Assembly (NCBI GenBank): GCA_016192075.1
Contig: JACPUU010000018.1
Coordinates: 1-64,000, forward strand
Length of the DNA stretch: 64,000 nt
From: Bacteroidota bacterium
GTDB lineage: Bacteria; Bacteroidota; Bacteroidia; Flavobacteriales_D; Crocinitomicaceae
Direction: 5' to 3'
The notes under the pieces are model-generated. The model had not been told where the DNA came from. It saw only the letters and a program-made list of their open reading frames with translations, and searched no databases. A program made the position numbers and the translations under genes. Positions 39,228 to 49,303 of this stretch are shown piece by piece. Every line of letters begins with the position of its first letter. Position 1 is the first letter of the stretch.

Positions 39228-39298
39228 CAAAAAACAATTTTTCAGGATGACAAAAAGCTGAGACGTACATTTGTCAAAAATTTCCGATAACTTCATCA
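39228..39298 (-). repeat. Partial copy E of the intergenic cassette repeat
   Basis: ACAATTTTTCAGGATGACAAAAAGCTGAGACGTACATTTGTCAAAAATTTCCGATAACTTCATC matches the central part of copies A and D. Confidence 0.7.
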
Positions 39299-39380
39299 AA
39301 GGGTTTGTGAATTTAAAATCAACAAGATACTTTTTTTCGACTCGTAGTTACAAACCCCCACATCAACATATTCCCCTCGT

Positions 39381-39950
39381 ATGGTACAGTACTTATATTC
39401 AAAAGTCTTGTTTGTTTTTCTAATTATTCAGATTTTTCAGAGTTGCAAAAACAGTAATCTAACAACGTCAAATAAAATTGAAGCCTATTCAATCAAAGAT
39501 TCCACAATCGGAATAAATCTAGAAATAGACAATGAAAGATTCCTTATAGACAGTATCACAAATACACTTTCTTCAGGAAATAACGGGGAAGAAAGGACCT
39601 TTAATACAAACGTTTATTTTACCAAAGATTTTAATAGAAAAGAAGAAGGGAAACTCTTCTATTATGAGATAGAGTATTCAGCTAATCCTGGCAAATATTG
39701 CTTTTCTGAACTCGGTCAATATGTTGTCCCAAGAGCATATTTTCATGCATCTACAAAGTTTGATAGAACGGAAACTCATAGAATAGACGATTCTTGCCAA
39801 AAAGAATGGCTTAATGTGATTAATGTTGACTCAAACAAAAAAACTGTTTCATTCGAGTTAATGACACATTACAATAAAACTATAAGCTCCCCAGATGAAA
39901 CGGTAAACTTAAAGATAGAGAATCTTCCCTTTAATTGCATTTTAAAATAA
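39381..39950 (+). CDS. Hypothetical lipoprotein
   Basis: 'FLIIQIFQSCKNSN' lipobox; AT-rich intact ORF. Confidence 0.65.
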   Translation: MVQYLYSKVLFVFLIIQIFQSCKNSNLTTSNKIEAYSIKDSTIGINLEIDNERFLIDSITNTLSSGNNGEERTFNTNVYFTKDFNRKEEGKLFYYEIEYSANPGKYCFSELGQYVVPRAYFHASTKFDRTETHRIDDSCQKEWLNVINVDSNKKTVSFELMTHYNKTISSPDETVNLKIENLPFNCILK

Positions 39951-39987
39951 TTTAGACGGTTTAAGCACTCGAATAAATTCTCCCTTG

Positions 39988-40070
39988 AGAGGCTATTTAA
40001 AAATGGAATTTACCGGGCGTTGATGCAGGAGGAGTTTCTTCGCTGCGCTCAGAAAGGCAAGGGCCCCGAA
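39988..40070. repeat. Dispersed repeat family copy 2 (AGAGGCTATTTAAA ... CAAGGGCCCCGA)
   Basis: Alignable to 7990..8082. Confidence 0.75.
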
Positions 40071-40110
40071 GGAATATATTGGGGAGAGGTGTGTAACGCA
40101 GCGAAGAAAC
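40034..40110. repeat. Perfect 14-bp inverted repeat GTTTCTTCGCTGCG / CGCAGCGAAGAAAC
   Basis: Arms 40034-40047 and 40097-40110. Confidence 0.85.
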
Positions 40111-40152
40111 TAACGCTAAAGCGTAAGTATCATTCAGACTACCGGTCTTTTT

Positions 40153-40674
40153 TCAAGGCCGCATTTTGATTGTCTGATCACATAAATCACACGGAAATTC
40201 AAGGTGAATTTTATAACTGGTACGGTTGGTATCAATGCGGATATCACCCCACGACCGGTCATAGTATTTTTCACAAGTTACGTTGTAAGGTGCCTTGTCG
40301 GGATCATTTTCAGGGTCCAGCAAAAGGGTGTAATCACCTGGCAGAATTGTTGCAAAAATTCGTCCCCGGCTATTGGTGGTATACGAATAGTCTTCACTGC
40401 CGCGGAGTATAACTTTTACCTCGTTCAGCGGGCGCGGCTGCCTGATTTCTTCCAGCAGCTCATCCGGCGGGTAAGCACCGTTGCAATAAGAACCTGACCA
40501 GGTAATTTTAATTTCTGCCGCCACGGTGAGATCAGGTTGAACAAGGGTGTCCACGCGCTCTGTTTTCAGCAGATGAGTCGTATCTGAAATTTGAACTTTG
40601 GTATCTGAATCTGTTTCAACAGGCGCTGTTGTACAGGCATTCAGAAAAAGCAAAACGGGTAAGAAACGGTGCAT
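40153..40674 (-). CDS. Hypothetical lipoprotein
   Basis: 'MHRFLPVLLFLNACTTAPVETDSD' lipobox; start shortened from the ORF track. Confidence 0.75.
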   Translation of the reverse strand: MHRFLPVLLFLNACTTAPVETDSDTKVQISDTTHLLKTERVDTLVQPDLTVAAEIKITWSGSYCNGAYPPDELLEEIRQPRPLNEVKVILRGSEDYSYTTNSRGRIFATILPGDYTLLLDPENDPDKAPYNVTCEKYYDRSWGDIRIDTNRTSYKIHLEFPCDLCDQTIKMRP

Positions 40675-40788
40675 GGCAGTTTTTGTAGTTGAATACCACG
40701 CTGAACCAAAAACGTTCAGAAAAAAACGGGCGGGGATCAAATTTCTGATCACCCGCCCGTTCACTTTTTTTAGGCTGGATGGCTTGTG

Positions 40789-41160
40789 CTATTTTGCAGT
40801 TGATTCTGACCCGTTCAGAAACATTTGCTTATTGCGCAGGTATACCGCAATCCAGATTACGCTCAGCAGTACCGCAGCCATTGGAAACTGACCAGCGGCA
40901 AGTTCTATAGACATAGCACCTCCCAAATAACCGGTGATCAGCAAAAAGCCGATTTTATAGGTTTTGGGAATAAGCAAAAGCACCACCGATACAAGTTCAA
41001 GCACACCTATTACCTGTAATAATTTTCCAAGGCCCATGGCTTCAAACCCCTTCACCAGTTCGTCTGCGGCAGTGAGTTTCATGGCTGAACTCATCAGCAG
41101 CATCAATGACGGAAGGATCAGCAGCACCCATGAAATGATGGTTTGTGTTTTTGTTTTCAT
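40789..41160 (-). CDS. DoxX family protein
   Basis: 'SAMKLTAADELVKGFEAMGLGKLLQVIGVLELVSVVLLLIPKTYKIGFLLITGYLGGAMSIELAAGQ'. Confidence 0.9.
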   Translation of the reverse strand: MKTKTQTIISWVLLILPSLMLLMSSAMKLTAADELVKGFEAMGLGKLLQVIGVLELVSVVLLLIPKTYKIGFLLITGYLGGAMSIELAAGQFPMAAVLLSVIWIAVYLRNKQMFLNGSESTAK

Positions 41161-41230
41161 ATACGTTTTTAAATTTTAGTTGGGTCAAAATTAGGGTAAC
41201 CCGCTTTCCATTTGGTACTACTTTCCCATA

Positions 41231-41244
41231 GTATACCGGTATAC
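41231..41244. promoter_or_regulatory. Perfect 14-bp palindrome GTATACCGGTATAC, candidate HxlR operator
   Basis: Lies in the divergent doxX/hxlR intergenic region. Confidence 0.6.
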
Positions 41245-41294
41245 AAAAGGAAAGCGATATACAAAATATACCAGTTGTTTGTACCTTTGAAACC

Positions 41295-41690
41295 ATGGAA
41301 GCAACGGAACATGACAAACGCAAGTGCCCCTCACACCTCTCAACCGGTGAGTGTAACAAGCAACTGCTGCCCGTAAAGGATGCGCTGGATATCCTGAGCG
41401 GAAAATGGAAACTGCAGATTATTCTTTCACTCACGTTTGGTAAAAAACGATTCCGCCAGATTCAGCGCGAAATTCCGGGCCTTACACCCAAAATGCTTTC
41501 CAAGGAATTAAAGGAGCTTGAAATAAATGAACTTGCCGTGAGACATGTGTATGATACATTGCCGGTAACAATTGAATATGAACTTACGCCTTACGGGCGA
41601 ACATTGAAACCGCTCATTGCTGAGCTTCACAAGTGGGGCACCAAACACCGCAAACGAATTATTGCCGGCAGTAGAAAGAAATCCGGATAA
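41295..41690 (+). CDS. HxlR-family winged-helix transcriptional regulator
   Basis: 'CPVKDALDILSGKWKLQIILSL'-type start, 'RFRQIQREIPGLTPKMLSKELKELE...YELTPYGRTLKPLIAELHKWGTKH'. Confidence 0.95.
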   Translation: MEATEHDKRKCPSHLSTGECNKQLLPVKDALDILSGKWKLQIILSLTFGKKRFRQIQREIPGLTPKMLSKELKELEINELAVRHVYDTLPVTIEYELTPYGRTLKPLIAELHKWGTKHRKRIIAGSRKKSG

Positions 41691-41704
41691 ACAGTAATCT
41701 ACTG

Positions 41705-42175
41705 CTACTCCTGAATCAGGGTAGCCTCTTCAAAACAGTTCAACCCATCAACACAAAAACGTTCTGCAATTTTAGCAGGCAAGGCTGATGTTATTTCAGC
41801 GCCATTGACGTTATAAATCAGTTTGTTTTCAAGAATACCAACGGGCAGATTCTGACGCGAAACCAGGTCGTAAATCTTTACCGGTACATGATTGGTTTTT
41901 ACCAATGCCAGCACACTCTGATCATTAAACCCGTTTGCTTTGGTAATTCTGCGGTAGGATGAAACAATGCGCAACTCCAGCTCTTTTCCGGACGGGCTCA
42001 GCCATTTGACGTTGCCCAGATAATGAACGGTTTCTGAACCCCAGGTGTGCTGCAGTTCGCCCTTTTCATTTTCTGCAAGGCTTGCCGCAAATTGCCAGAA
42101 TTGAGTGGTATCTGTATCTTGCGCAAAAGATGATTGCAGCGCAAAAAACAGGTAGGTAAGAAAGAGTGATCTCAT
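41705..42175 (-). CDS. Secreted hypothetical protein
   Basis: Signal peptide 'MRSLFLTYLFFALQSSFAQ'. Confidence 0.7.
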   Translation of the reverse strand: MRSLFLTYLFFALQSSFAQDTDTTQFWQFAASLAENEKGELQHTWGSETVHYLGNVKWLSPSGKELELRIVSSYRRITKANGFNDQSVLALVKTNHVPVKIYDLVSRQNLPVGILENKLIYNVNGAEITSALPAKIAERFCVDGLNCFEEATLIQE

Positions 42176-42237
42176 ACAAAAAAGTATAGCTGTAAAGATA
42201 TACGAAAATTTTACCGGAATGGTTGATTATCACCTTT

Positions 42238-42678
42238 TTATTCGAAAACAAAATGCCGCTCGTAATACGTGCTTCCGACAGCGCCTTTGGTAACAACAAT
42301 GAAATAGGTATCTGTCACAAAATCGTGCATGTTAATGACGTGCCCCTGTATGGCAATTTCTGGTTTTGATTCGTAATACCCATAATCTATCGGCAATGGT
42401 GAAACCGGCCCGAAATCACCGTCAATATCCAGCAAAACCTGCGCTCCGCTGGGCGCCCAGGTACCACTAACATCACCGCTTATTTCATAATTCCGGTGCA
42501 GTTTCAGGGTAAATGCGCGCGGGTCATCTTTGTCGTCATAATACACCTGTGTAATCAGGTTGGTACCGGCACTGTATTCAATGTGCCCCACCGCCGTAAT
42601 TTTTCGCGGACCACCTAACTGCTTGTGGCAGGAACCCAGCAGCACACCTAAACCTAAAATGAGAACTAAATAACGCAC
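42238..42678 (-). CDS. Hypothetical lipoprotein
   Basis: 'YLVLILGLGVLLGSCHKQ' lipobox. Confidence 0.75.
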   Translation of the reverse strand: MRYLVLILGLGVLLGSCHKQLGGPRKITAVGHIEYSAGTNLITQVYYDDKDDPRAFTLKLHRNYEISGDVSGTWAPSGAQVLLDIDGDFGPVSPLPIDYGYYESKPEIAIQGHVINMHDFVTDTYFIVVTKGAVGSTYYERHFVFE

Positions 42679-42798
42679 AACCTGTTTACGTGTTCAGGTA
42701 TCAAAGGGTTGCGGTTAGCGGCTGATAAATGATTGGGGTGTATGCTGCGGCAGAAACCGCGACGACCTTTTTTCAGTACACGGCTGGCAAAATCATAC

Positions 42799-44571
42799 CT
42801 AAAAACTGTAATTCAGATTCACAAACAAATTCACCTCCTGAATGGTTGGTTTGGCTGTATCCAATGACAATTTCTGCATCCAGTTGGCGTTGAGTGAAAA
42901 ATTCATTTTGCCGGTATTCTCTTTTTCGAATTTGGGTGAAAAGGTAAACGAAATGCGGTGATTAAAAACATTGCTCAGCAAAGCGTCATTCGTATATTGC
43001 CGGTTATAGGTAGAACCAATAGCCAGGGTTGATTTTTTTTGAAATAAACTTTTCTGAAAATTTACAGTGGGCCCCATAAATGTATTGCTTGTAGTTGCCA
43101 TAACTGTCCGGTTCACATTGGCTGCAAAAGTCAGGCTTGCACTCAGGGCTTTAAATTGTTTGCTGTACGCCAGGTTGGCACAATGAATATTCATTGGACT
43201 GGCTGAAACACCTGATTCCACAGCTGTTCCAAAAGCACCGGCCGTAGTTATAGCACCAGAAAGGCTGGCACTTTGCTGGTACGTATACATCAGTTGTAGC
43301 ACATTTTTGTTTTCTGATTTTCCAAAATTATACGACGACATGGCAGAGGCACTTTGGGTCAACTGGTAAAAATTCATGGTATCTGCTGCCGCATAGTAAA
43401 ACGGATCTGTTGCCGGGCGGTTTTTAGTAAACGTTGAAAAATTAGAATAGGTACCGCTGAAAACAAGTTTGGGTGATGGAACAAACGATGCATTGATACT
43501 CCCCACCCAGCGTAAGGTGGTAGCTGCTTTATCACCCGCCAGGTTGTTACGCTGAAACCCGGTATTGGCGCCAATATTCAGCCTTTTATCAAAGAGCATA
43601 AACGCCGGTGAAAAGGTATAATTATTCAAATCATTGTTGAAATAATAACCTCCCAGGGTTTTATAACCAGGATCAATGTGCTCAAAATTGAAACCAACAT
43701 TCATCCATTTCAGCTGGTATTTGATGGATGTTTTATACGCCTGAAAAAAAGCTGTTGTAGCGTTGGCATGCACCAGCGGATTTAAAAAACTCAGCGTCGC
43801 GGTTCCTTCTGAACCATTTACCTCATTGAGGTTTTGGGTGAGTGATGATGCCGCGTATTCAGCTTCCAGGAACAAATTTTCAAACAGGGCTGCTTTTCCA
43901 CCCAGGCTGAACACAAAATTATCCTGCGGTTTAATGGTTGAATTTAACGGTATAAAAGGGAGCGATGTTTCGTTGTCTTTTGCTTTGAAAAGAATAAGGG
44001 TTCCGCCAAAACCTTTGTTTTCATACCCACATTTTAACCCGTATCCAAAACGTCTGAACGTAATTTGATTGAGGTTGTTCTCCAGCGCATCATACGCTAC
44101 TTCTTTATTCAGGCGCCCTGCCATCAGCGCTATTTTCCATTTGCCCGGTGTCAGTTCAACGCCTGCACCTAAAAATAAATGGCCGGTTAAGGTGTAGGGT
44201 GAAAAATTCATGCTGGTTAAACCAAGGGTACTTTTCACCCATTTGTAGGTTGGATTTAAGGCTGTCCGGTTAAAGGGCTGCGTGAATTTTCCGCCCTGGT
44301 TTGAATAGGTATAGGTAAACGGCAGGCTGACATCAAGTATGGATACATTGACGTTACCGCTGGCATACCAGGTAAACGGCTCACGACTGGGAAATGCCAG
44401 GCCAGACGAGAAATATGTAATGGTGTTAAACGCCAATCCACCCGTAACTTTCAGCATGTCTTTGCCGCCAATTTTTTCCAGATTTTGCGCCTGAGAAATG
44501 AAACTAAAACAGAATGTAAAAAGTGCTACAAAGACACCACGTAAAGACACACACTGAACATGCTTTTTCAT
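42799..44571 (-). CDS. Outer-membrane beta-barrel-like hypothetical protein
   Basis: Signal peptide and alternating amphipathic strands ending 'VNLFVNLNYSF' (C-terminal aromatic). Confidence 0.7.
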   Translation of the reverse strand: MKKHVQCVSLRGVFVALFTFCFSFISQAQNLEKIGGKDMLKVTGGLAFNTITYFSSGLAFPSREPFTWYASGNVNVSILDVSLPFTYTYSNQGGKFTQPFNRTALNPTYKWVKSTLGLTSMNFSPYTLTGHLFLGAGVELTPGKWKIALMAGRLNKEVAYDALENNLNQITFRRFGYGLKCGYENKGFGGTLILFKAKDNETSLPFIPLNSTIKPQDNFVFSLGGKAALFENLFLEAEYAASSLTQNLNEVNGSEGTATLSFLNPLVHANATTAFFQAYKTSIKYQLKWMNVGFNFEHIDPGYKTLGGYYFNNDLNNYTFSPAFMLFDKRLNIGANTGFQRNNLAGDKAATTLRWVGSINASFVPSPKLVFSGTYSNFSTFTKNRPATDPFYYAAADTMNFYQLTQSASAMSSYNFGKSENKNVLQLMYTYQQSASLSGAITTAGAFGTAVESGVSASPMNIHCANLAYSKQFKALSASLTFAANVNRTVMATTSNTFMGPTVNFQKSLFQKKSTLAIGSTYNRQYTNDALLSNVFNHRISFTFSPKFEKENTGKMNFSLNANWMQKLSLDTAKPTIQEVNLFVNLNYSF

Positions 44572-47500
44572 TACCTGGCCAGAATAAATGTAATGGATGC
44601 ACTGTCAAATTCTGAAACAACTTTCAGCACATACGTTCCGTCAATCACGGAGGGGTCAAGTGAAATTGCTTCGGTGATAAGCAATGACTGGTCATACTCA
44701 TTAAAAACAAAAGTGGTTCCAACCATATCCTGAACAACCAACGCAGCACGTTGTGATTTGTAAAATTCAATTTCAACCGTAAAATTTCCGGATGTTGGAT
44801 TTGGATAAAGCTGCACCGATTTAATGCCGTTCAGATTGTATTGCGTTGCGGCCAGGCTGTCAAACGGTGAGGCATAAATCATTTTACTGACTTCTGTTAC
44901 GCAGGTTCCATAATGCGCCTGCATGGTTATTGCAAATGAACCCGTGTCCGGCAAAAGAATCACCGGGCTCAGCGGGTTGTTATCCAATACCATCAACGCG
45001 GGTGGAAATACCCAAACAACTGTATCTGCCGGCGGATTGCTGACATCAACAACCACAACTGTGTCGGTGGCAAAATTGTAGGTAGAAAACAAAAACGCCG
45101 GCGTTGGATGACTGCTGTTTTCATCAATTACAGCCGTAAAATTATAGAGACAATTCACCGAGTCACGCACCACCATGGGATAGGTTCCGGTATAGAGTCC
45201 GTTAAAAACCGGTGAGGTTTGAAAATTGCTGCCGTTGTCAATTGAAAAAACAAACGGTTCCAGCCCACTGACCGGAGTAGCCACAACAGACCCTGACGGA
45301 CCATCATCACAGGGTTTGAATCCTTCAAAAAGAATTACCGGAACCGGGGGTATGTTCAGGTAAACCGTATCTGCACCATAGCAGCCGTTGTCACCAAAAA
45401 CTTCAACCGCTGCATAGGTAGTTGCACCGGCCAAATAGGTTGTATTCTGCAAAACCGATGCGTTGCTCCAGAGGTAATTAATGCCGTTTATTGTTCCGCC
45501 ATAATTAACACTCAGTGGCACTGTTTCTGCATTGCAAACCAATGTATCATTTCCGGCAAAAACCGCAATGGAATTATCCTGCATAACAACAATACTGTCG
45601 GTTGCTTTACAGCCGGTGAAAGTATCGGTTGCGGTGAAATAATAAACCCCGGGATCATACACCGTAAGCGGATTGGAAGAGGGAGAGATCAGTGATCCGT
45701 TCCATTCCATTTCAGCGCCGGCGCTCAACGACGAGCCAAACAGAATCAGTGAATCAACCGAACAATTGAGCAAACCGGAATCAGGCACCTGGGCATCCGG
45801 CAGGTTCTGATATTCCAGTATAAATATTCCCGTTGAGTTGGTACAGCCCGTGGTGCTTTCTGTTGCAAACAAATAATAAAATCCGCCGGTTGTAATTTCA
45901 AGTGTGTTTCCATAAAAAACAGAGGTGTCCTGCGCTATCCATGCGGCAGCCGAATTGGGTGTGGCCGAATAGGTTGTAAGCACTAATGTATCTGTTAAAC
46001 ACGTCAGCGTATCAAGTGCCGAAACACTGGTTAAGGTTGGATATCCGGCAACGGAAATATCCGGAAAAATGTAATTGTTGTAAACAAATATTCCGGCTGA
46101 TTGCTGACAACCGTTAAGCGTATCCGTAGCTACCAGGTAGTATGACCCGGGAAGATTTACCGTGATGGGATTGGAAAAGAAAACCGAATCAACCGGTTCA
46201 AACCATTCCACGGTGGTATTTGCGGTGGGTGAAGAACCAGAAAAAGTTTTTTCAGGATCAGCACAGGTCAGATCATACGATCCGGCAGGTAAAATAACAA
46301 CCGGTTTAAGCGTATCCAATGAAACATTCACCGTATCAAAGTTGGGACAGCCCCATGCATTTTTGACTTTGAAAACATAATTGCCGGCTGCGGTAATGGT
46401 ATCATACTGACCGGGCACATCGGGTCCCGGAAAAGGATATACCCATTGATAGCTCACCACCGCGCTGTCTGAATATCCATAAAGAATTACCGAATCGCGC
46501 ACGCAGGTAAGTGTTGTATCCGGCCCGGCATTAACATGCGGTAAAGGATTCGAATAAATGTTCAGCGTAACGGTATTGCTGTATAATTTGGTCACACCAT
46601 TGCACAGCGAATAAGGTGTAATTTTTAACTGACCCTGACCAAAGTTGGGGAGAAATGCAATCTGTTTTGAATACGCCGCCGTGTCATCCATTTCAATGGC
46701 TGATATCATCGGTCCGGAATTTACCAGAAAGGCACCTGTGCCGGTAAATTCCCATTTGTAACCATCTGCAAATTCAACCGCGGGAATGGTATAGGTGACA
46801 GTATCTTCAGGGCAAATGGTGGTGTCAAAAGCAGTAAATGCAAATGCATCGTGAGGTTCCAGGCAATACGCCGCAAGCCCTGTTCTGGCCGTTCCGCCAA
46901 CGTTGGTTAATGCGTTGCCGGAAATGAACAGATAATTTTCAATTACATGTGTACGGCGGTAACCATACCCTCCATACGTATCTGAAGAAGCAAGTCCGCC
47001 AAGGGCGGAATTATACGTTGTGGTGTTTGTGGTTATAACCGGTGAGGCTGTTGCCGGGTAACTACCATTCAGGTCATAAAACCCAAACTGGCCGGCTGAC
47101 CGTTCAATGATGGTGTTCTTGTATTTTGCAAGACCATCTGCATCCGGCAACACATCCGTCACTGCACAAAAAGGACCATCAACAAGGTTATCATTCAGCT
47201 CATGCACATAGGTACCATTTGATCCGGCATATTTAGACGTACTGACTATGAAATTATCAGCACCCGAGGTAATGGGAATTGACTTCCACACGGCATTGCC
47301 GGTTCCGCAAAGCGGTGGCTGAAACGTGTTATCATACGAGCCATCCGGCAAATAGCGATGCAAAAATCCGCTGCCGCCCAGGTAATTATCACTGCCCGAC
47401 AGGTAATAAAAATCACCGGAACGTTCCACGGAATATACCTGGCAAAAATCACAGCCATAGCCGTAAAAAGTGGAACCACCAGGGTTGTTGAAGATTGGAA

Positions 47501-48131
47501 TCCAGCTGTGCGCTACCCCGTTAAAACCAACCACGTTGTACAACACATCATAGGGCTGACCGGATGAAAGAAACTGAAAATTACCAGCCAGAATAAGCGT
47601 ATCAGCCGATCTGTAAATGTCATTTACTCCGACCTCGTTGCCGGCATAATCCATCAGAATATTCCAGGCGGAAACATTAAACGGTGTAATGGTAACAGGC
47701 AAAAATTTGCTTTTGGTTGAAAGCAGTTCTGCAAAACCCGTGCGCGCATAGGTGCCACTGGTTGTTGTAATGGATGTGAAATTTCCACCCAGGTAAATGC
47801 GGTAATTAAAATAGTTGGTGGTTTCATTCATGTAACATTCAACCGACCGTATTTCACCGTTAATGGCTGTAATGGTATTTAACGTAGCACTCAGATTCAG
47901 CGACAAATCTGACTTATTCAAAAAAGCAATGTTGTGTACCGCGGTACCGTTTACGGAAGTAAAATTACCAACCAGAATGTAACAGTCGTGATACGGATCA
48001 TCGGCCACATCGTAAATGACACCACCGGCGTTCAGGTTAATCAGTGCATTGTCCAGAACCTGTCCGTTCACTTCAGTCAATGAAAAGAACAGGCATACAA
48101 TCAAACCGTATTTTTTTAAAAATGGACCCAC
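44571..48131 (-). CDS. Large SprB/PKD-like secreted protein with T9SS type A sorting domain
   Basis: 'VQLYPNPTSGNFTVEIEF...GTYVLKVVSEFDSASITFILAR' C-term; repeated 'LTCVRDSVILYGYS', 'LNCSVDSLILFGSS' blocks; 1-bp overlap with the next gene. Confidence 0.88.
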   Translation of the reverse strand: MGPFLKKYGLIVCLFFSLTEVNGQVLDNALINLNAGGVIYDVADDPYHDCYILVGNFTSVNGTAVHNIAFLNKSDLSLNLSATLNTITAINGEIRSVECYMNETTNYFNYRIYLGGNFTSITTTSGTYARTGFAELLSTKSKFLPVTITPFNVSAWNILMDYAGNEVGVNDIYRSADTLILAGNFQFLSSGQPYDVLYNVVGFNGVAHSWIPIFNNPGGSTFYGYGCDFCQVYSVERSGDFYYLSGSDNYLGGSGFLHRYLPDGSYDNTFQPPLCGTGNAVWKSIPITSGADNFIVSTSKYAGSNGTYVHELNDNLVDGPFCAVTDVLPDADGLAKYKNTIIERSAGQFGFYDLNGSYPATASPVITTNTTTYNSALGGLASSDTYGGYGYRRTHVIENYLFISGNALTNVGGTARTGLAAYCLEPHDAFAFTAFDTTICPEDTVTYTIPAVEFADGYKWEFTGTGAFLVNSGPMISAIEMDDTAAYSKQIAFLPNFGQGQLKITPYSLCNGVTKLYSNTVTLNIYSNPLPHVNAGPDTTLTCVRDSVILYGYSDSAVVSYQWVYPFPGPDVPGQYDTITAAGNYVFKVKNAWGCPNFDTVNVSLDTLKPVVILPAGSYDLTCADPEKTFSGSSPTANTTVEWFEPVDSVFFSNPITVNLPGSYYLVATDTLNGCQQSAGIFVYNNYIFPDISVAGYPTLTSVSALDTLTCLTDTLVLTTYSATPNSAAAWIAQDTSVFYGNTLEITTGGFYYLFATESTTGCTNSTGIFILEYQNLPDAQVPDSGLLNCSVDSLILFGSSLSAGAEMEWNGSLISPSSNPLTVYDPGVYYFTATDTFTGCKATDSIVVMQDNSIAVFAGNDTLVCNAETVPLSVNYGGTINGINYLWSNASVLQNTTYLAGATTYAAVEVFGDNGCYGADTVYLNIPPVPVILFEGFKPCDDGPSGSVVATPVSGLEPFVFSIDNGSNFQTSPVFNGLYTGTYPMVVRDSVNCLYNFTAVIDENSSHPTPAFLFSTYNFATDTVVVVDVSNPPADTVVWVFPPALMVLDNNPLSPVILLPDTGSFAITMQAHYGTCVTEVSKMIYASPFDSLAATQYNLNGIKSVQLYPNPTSGNFTVEIEFYKSQRAALVVQDMVGTTFVFNEYDQSLLITEAISLDPSVIDGTYVLKVVSEFDSASITFILAR

Positions 48132-48251
48132 TTTTTTAAATCAGGGGCCGTAAAAATAAGAAGATCAGGTTGATTACAAAATGACGGACGATAAATTTCA
48201 GTTTCAGCGGTCCAAAATTCGTTTTATAAACCAATCTGACTGTTAAACTCT

Positions 48252-48652
48252 AAGAGGCTGTTTAAATAGGATTCTGCGGTTAAAAATTTTCCCGCGGATC
48301 GTCGCAGAAAAATGCCGCGGATTGCCGCAGATTCTGGATTGAAACAAAAAATCAGTATCTATCAGAGGAAATAACTCTGCGCCCTATCTGGCGCCTACGC
48401 TAAAGCTTCAGCGCAAGCGTTGCGGAAAAAATCTGCGCGATCAGCGGGAAATCAAAATGATGATACCTTAAAAGCCGATTATAGTACTACTTTTCGAAAT
48501 AAAAGTTCCTACCAGTTACCAAGAGGCTGTTTAAATAGGATTCTGCGGTTAAAATTTTTCCCGCGGATTGTCGCAGAAAAATGCCGCGGATTGTCGCAGA
48601 TACTGGATTGAAACAAAAAATCAGCATAGATCAGAGGAAATAACTCTGCGGA
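48252..48652. repeat. Two direct copies (about 131 bp, period 269) of the AGAGGCTGTTTAAA/CTGCGG repeat
   Basis: AAGAGGCTGTTTAAATAGGATTCTGCGGTTAAAA-TTTTCCCGCGGATYGTCGCAGAAAAATGCCGCGGATTG... at 48252 and 48521. Confidence 0.92.
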
Positions 48653-48683
48653 AATCCACGCATCAGGTTATACCGGGTTTGAT

Positions 48684-49274
48684 TTATAAACCGCTTCTAA
48701 GCGCACTCACCAATTGCCACACACATTGCCCGGATACTTTTTCTTTACCAAATTCAACCGCCAGTTTGTTGAACTGCTGAAAAAGCGCATTGAAACACAC
48801 GTGCTGCAAATGTATTACCAAAGCCGTATTGAGATCTGCTTTAAACTGGCCTGATTTTACACCTTCAGCAATTACCTGGCGGATGTGTGTTTCAAAAAGT
48901 TCGTCTTCAAAACGCCGGCAAGCGTCAAGAATACCGGGGTAATATTTTTGCAGCGAAAACATAAAAATGGGGTGAAAAACCGGCGCCAGGTTAAATCCAT
49001 ACTGATAAATAGCAGCCAGTTTTTCAACCGTATTTTCAGGTGCGTTTAAATGTACGGTGATGTGTTGGCGATAGGCCTCAATTTCACCGTTCACGCAGCA
49101 CTCCAGGATATGGTCCTTGTTGGCAAAGTATGTTAAAATAACTTTCCTGGAAATGCCCGCGTTTACGGCAATATCATCTATATCAGTGCCCCTGATGCCC
49201 TTTTTGACAAAGAGCATGAAGGCAGCCTCACGGATTTTTCTTTCTATCGCATCAGTCCCCATTCGTGTGATCAA
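48684..49274 (-). CDS. TetR/AcrR family transcriptional regulator
   Basis: 'IREAAFMLFVKKGIRGTDIDDIAVNAGISRKVILTYFANKDHILECC'. Confidence 0.92.
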   Translation of the reverse strand: MITRMGTDAIERKIREAAFMLFVKKGIRGTDIDDIAVNAGISRKVILTYFANKDHILECCVNGEIEAYRQHITVHLNAPENTVEKLAAIYQYGFNLAPVFHPIFMFSLQKYYPGILDACRRFEDELFETHIRQVIAEGVKSGQFKADLNTALVIHLQHVCFNALFQQFNKLAVEFGKEKVSGQCVWQLVSALRSGL

Positions 49275-49303
49275 TTAACACAAGGTGTAATCGTATTCCG
49301 GCA

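Noticed and set aside
48252-48652. CRISPR interpretation of the 48-kb repeats
   Set aside because: Only two long copies with unrelated intervening sequence; same family as dispersed intergenic repeats.
49255-49285. TGTGATCAATTAACACA near the TetR start as an operator
   Set aside because: Arms only 4 bp and the geometry is weak; not sufficiently supported.
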